From an uncultured Sphingomonadaceae bacterium (GTDB lineage: Bacteria > Pseudomonadota > Alphaproteobacteria > Sphingomonadales > Sphingomonadaceae): a stretch of 64,000 nt of DNA. Below are positions 62,026 to 64,000 of this stretch, piece by piece (the first letter of the stretch is position 1; the number at the start of each line of letters is the position of its first letter). The position numbers and the translations under genes were made by a program. The notes beneath the pieces are model-generated. The model was not told where the DNA came from. It saw only the letters and a program-made list of their open reading frames with translations, and did no database searches. The stretch spans positions 1-64,000 of the forward strand of contig CAJXSN010000010.1 in NCBI GenBank assembly GCA_913060895.1. Direction: 5' to 3'.

Positions 62026-63978
62026 TCAAATTCGACAGGCGGCGCTGTTCCCTTCGGCGATAGCGCGCAGAAGAAAACGCGGACTGTTCGCGTCACCGAC
62101 AACCATCGTCCCCGGACTTGACTTGCGCAGACCTTCGAACGGCTCGACAGCCGAACGATTATGGCTGACCATCACAGCCCATTCGGCCGGAACACGGTGC
62201 TCTCCGCCGCCATTGAGATCGTGCAATACCGCTTCGGCACCATCGAAAGTATCGACGTGCGAGCGCAGGTGCAGCTGGAAGTTCCCCTGATTGAGTCTCT
62301 GCAGGGCCGGTTCAGGCTGGAGCGCGGATTCCAGAAGATGTGCGAACGCCTTGTGACGCGTCACGAACGTCACTGCGGCGCCCTTCTCTATCAGCGCCTC
62401 CGCGACTGCGATCCCTTCGTAATGTCCGACATCATCTATCACGATCGCATGCGCCGGGCTGGCATTGCGCCGGCCATTGAAGAACTCGATCGACGACATT
62501 GCATCGGGATGCTCGATACCGCCCATCGGACGCGCTGGAATGGCGAGTTGGATACCGTCCATTCGTGGATACGAACCGGTGGCCAATATTACCTGATCCG
62601 CCCCGAATTCCTCGACATCGTCGGCATCAACATATGTGCTAAGCCGCACATCCACGCCAAGGCGATAGATTTCCGCCTCTTGCCAAAACGTATAATCTGC
62701 AATGGCCTGATGACGCGGAGCGAGCGCCGCGATTCTGATCTGGCCGCCCAGTTCGGGCGCCGCCTCGGCAAGGATAACGTCATGTCCGCGCAGCCGAGCA
62801 ACCCTTGCAGCCTCCATTCCGGCCGGACCACCGCCTACCACCAGAACCGAGCGCTTTTCGTCCGCCTGCGGAAGTTTGTCGTCGTTCAGCTCGCCTTCGC
62901 GCCCGATATAGGGATTGACCGTGCAGCCCATCCGCCGCTCCGGACCCAGCAGCATTCCGACGCAGCCTTGGTTGCAGGCGATACAGGGCCGTATTTCCGA
63001 CTCGCGCCCTTCGCGTGTTTTGCGCACGATTGCAGCGTCGGCAATATGCGCACGGGTCATTCCGACGAGATCGGCCGTCCCTTCCGATATAACCTGACTG
63101 ACTTCCTCCAGCGTACGGAAGCGGCCCGTTACGATGCGGGGAACTTTCACTGCCGATGTTACCGGGGCGCTGGTAGGCAGTTCGTAACCTGCAGGCTCGA
63201 ACATGCCGCCGATCATCTTGGGGAAAGCGAAATAACCGCCCATCGAGACGTCCAGGAAATCAATGAGCCCGCGCTCTTCGAGGTAGCTTGCGGCTTTCGC
63301 GGTTTCTTCGGGCGTCATTCCGCCGTCAACGATTTCCGGACTTAGCCGGACACCGACCGGGTAATCTGCACCAACCCGTTCGCGGATGGCTGACAGAACC
63401 TCTACGGTGAAGCGCATCCGGTTTTCGAAGCTGCCGCCATACTCGTCCTCGCGGTGGTTGAGCATAGCCGACATGAATTGCTGCGGCAGATAGCCGTGCG
63501 AGGCATGCAGTTCGACACCATCCACCCCGCCCTTCTTGCAGCGTTCTGCCGCAGCAGCGAAGGATTCCACCATCTCATCGATCTGTGCCTTGCTCATTGC
63601 AATCGGCACCATACCCAGAACCGGGCTAGGCAGATCGCAGGACGACCACGGCGGGCTGCCATCAAGTGGCACGCCATTATGACCTGCATGCCACAATTGC
63701 TGGAACACGCGCATGCCGTGCGGACGCACCGCCTCCATTAAACGCGCGTAGCCCTCTATGATCGAATCATCGAAATTGCAGATCGACGAGGGACAGGTTG
63801 GATGCACGCCGGCGATTTCGAGAATGGTAAGGCCCACACCGCCCCGGGCACGTTCGACATGGTAATCTATCAGGCTGGGCACAATGCCGCCGTCCCCGAA
63901 ATGGGTTCCATGCGCAGTGCGGACTACCCGGTTGGGTATCTCGACACCAGCAATCGAGATCGGCTCCAATGCTTTCAT
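62026..63978 (-). CDS. OYE-family NADH:flavin oxidoreductase / 2,4-dienoyl-CoA reductase-like
   Basis: 650 residues: an FMN TIM-barrel of the old yellow enzyme type (NRVVRTAHGTHF, LHASHGYLPQQFMSAMLNHREDEYGGSFENR), a 4Fe-4S binding segment (CIACNQGC then MGCTVNP), and C-terminal FAD/NAD domains (VLVVGGGPAGMEAARVARLRGH). This layout is shared by 2,4-dienoyl-CoA reductase and bile-acid enzymes BaiCD/BaiH. Probably reduces or isomerises an enoyl or dienoyl ring. First gene visible in the catabolic cluster. Confidence 0.93.
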   Translation of the reverse strand: MKALEPISIAGVEIPNRVVRTAHGTHFGDGGIVPSLIDYHVERARGGVGLTILEIAGVHPTCPSSICNFDDSIIEGYARLMEAVRPHGMRVFQQLWHAGHNGVPLDGSPPWSSCDLPSPVLGMVPIAMSKAQIDEMVESFAAAAERCKKGGVDGVELHASHGYLPQQFMSAMLNHREDEYGGSFENRMRFTVEVLSAIRERVGADYPVGVRLSPEIVDGGMTPEETAKAASYLEERGLIDFLDVSMGGYFAFPKMIGGMFEPAGYELPTSAPVTSAVKVPRIVTGRFRTLEEVSQVISEGTADLVGMTRAHIADAAIVRKTREGRESEIRPCIACNQGCVGMLLGPERRMGCTVNPYIGREGELNDDKLPQADEKRSVLVVGGGPAGMEAARVARLRGHDVILAEAAPELGGQIRIAALAPRHQAIADYTFWQEAEIYRLGVDVRLSTYVDADDVEEFGADQVILATGSYPRMDGIQLAIPARPMGGIEHPDAMSSIEFFNGRRNASPAHAIVIDDVGHYEGIAVAEALIEKGAAVTFVTRHKAFAHLLESALQPEPALQRLNQGNFQLHLRSHVDTFDGAEAVLHDLNGGGEHRVPAEWAVMVSHNRSAVEPFEGLRKSSPGTMVVGDANSPRFLLRAIAEGNSAACRI

Positions 63979-64000
63979 TCCCTAAGACGCCTCCCGTCGC

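Noticed and set aside
62161-63345. 394-codon plus-strand open frame opposite the OYE enzyme
   Set aside because: Lies within a full-length flavoprotein on the other strand and shows no recognisable domain.
1-64000. tRNA, rRNA, tmRNA or riboswitch genes
   Set aside because: Scanning the intergenic spaces by eye I saw no cloverleaf or known riboswitch core; a covariance-model search could still find one.

Overview
The window looks like a chromosomal segment of an alphaproteobacterium, most likely order Sphingomonadales (Erythrobacteraceae-like). Pointers are the rpmH-rnpA-yidD-yidC-engB order, a UPF0262 protein, a TonB-dependent receptor embedded in a catabolic cluster, many CaiB/crotonase/acyl-CoA dehydrogenase genes, high GC, and compact operons with 4-base ATGA/GTGA overlaps. 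No species can be named from sequence alone. I saw no rRNA, tRNA, CRISPR array, prophage or intact insertion sequence.

Layout. 1-6300 is a minus-strand housekeeping block: dapE fragment, S1/P1 nuclease and GST in one unit, then engB-yidC and yidD-rnpA-rpmH with a palindromic repeat element between rnpA and rpmH. 6.3-18.97 kb holds a ComM/YifB AAA+ protein, a LuxR regulator, an HxlR regulator with a clear palindromic operator, a HAD hydrolase, rpmJ, galE, a lipoprotein-carboxypeptidase-EEP unit, cdd, a GH25-like protein without its catalytic motif, a UPF0262 gene and dnaB. 19-28.5 kb holds an AT-richer LysE/Lrp pair, a phospholipase D-like protein, rpoZ, a ParA-like ATPase, a sterol desaturase-like membrane enzyme, two decayed small genes, ftsH and exoD.

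28.5-42 kb is a fatty-acid/isoprenoid-acid beta-oxidation region: three acyl-CoA dehydrogenase systems (one a two-subunit heteromer), an alpha-methylacyl-CoA racemase/CoA-transferase, three crotonases, a thiolase, an alpha/beta hydrolase and a flavin reductase, interrupted by a membrane GGDEF protein. 42.1-44.7 kb encodes a cyanide-insensitive-type cytochrome bd oxidase with a small DUF2474 subunit. proA and proB are divergent around a structured 388-bp spacer, followed by an EAL-domain remnant.

48.2-64 kb is one long minus-strand catabolic cluster. In order of transcription: OYE/2,4-dienoyl-CoA-reductase-like flavoprotein, P450, KstD-like flavoprotein, SDR, acyl-CoA ligase, TonB receptor, Rieske oxygenase, 2-oxoacid dehydrogenase E1 alpha and E1 beta, a free-standing lipoyl protein, a DUF35 OB-fold protein, a thiolase-like protein and a TetR regulator. 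It probably imports and degrades a hydrophobic alicyclic compound (steroid or terpenoid-like). Its most unusual part is the E1/lipoyl module without an E2 acyltransferase, fused in operon order to a DUF35/thiolase-like pair whose active site is altered. This is the best candidate for an undescribed system here.
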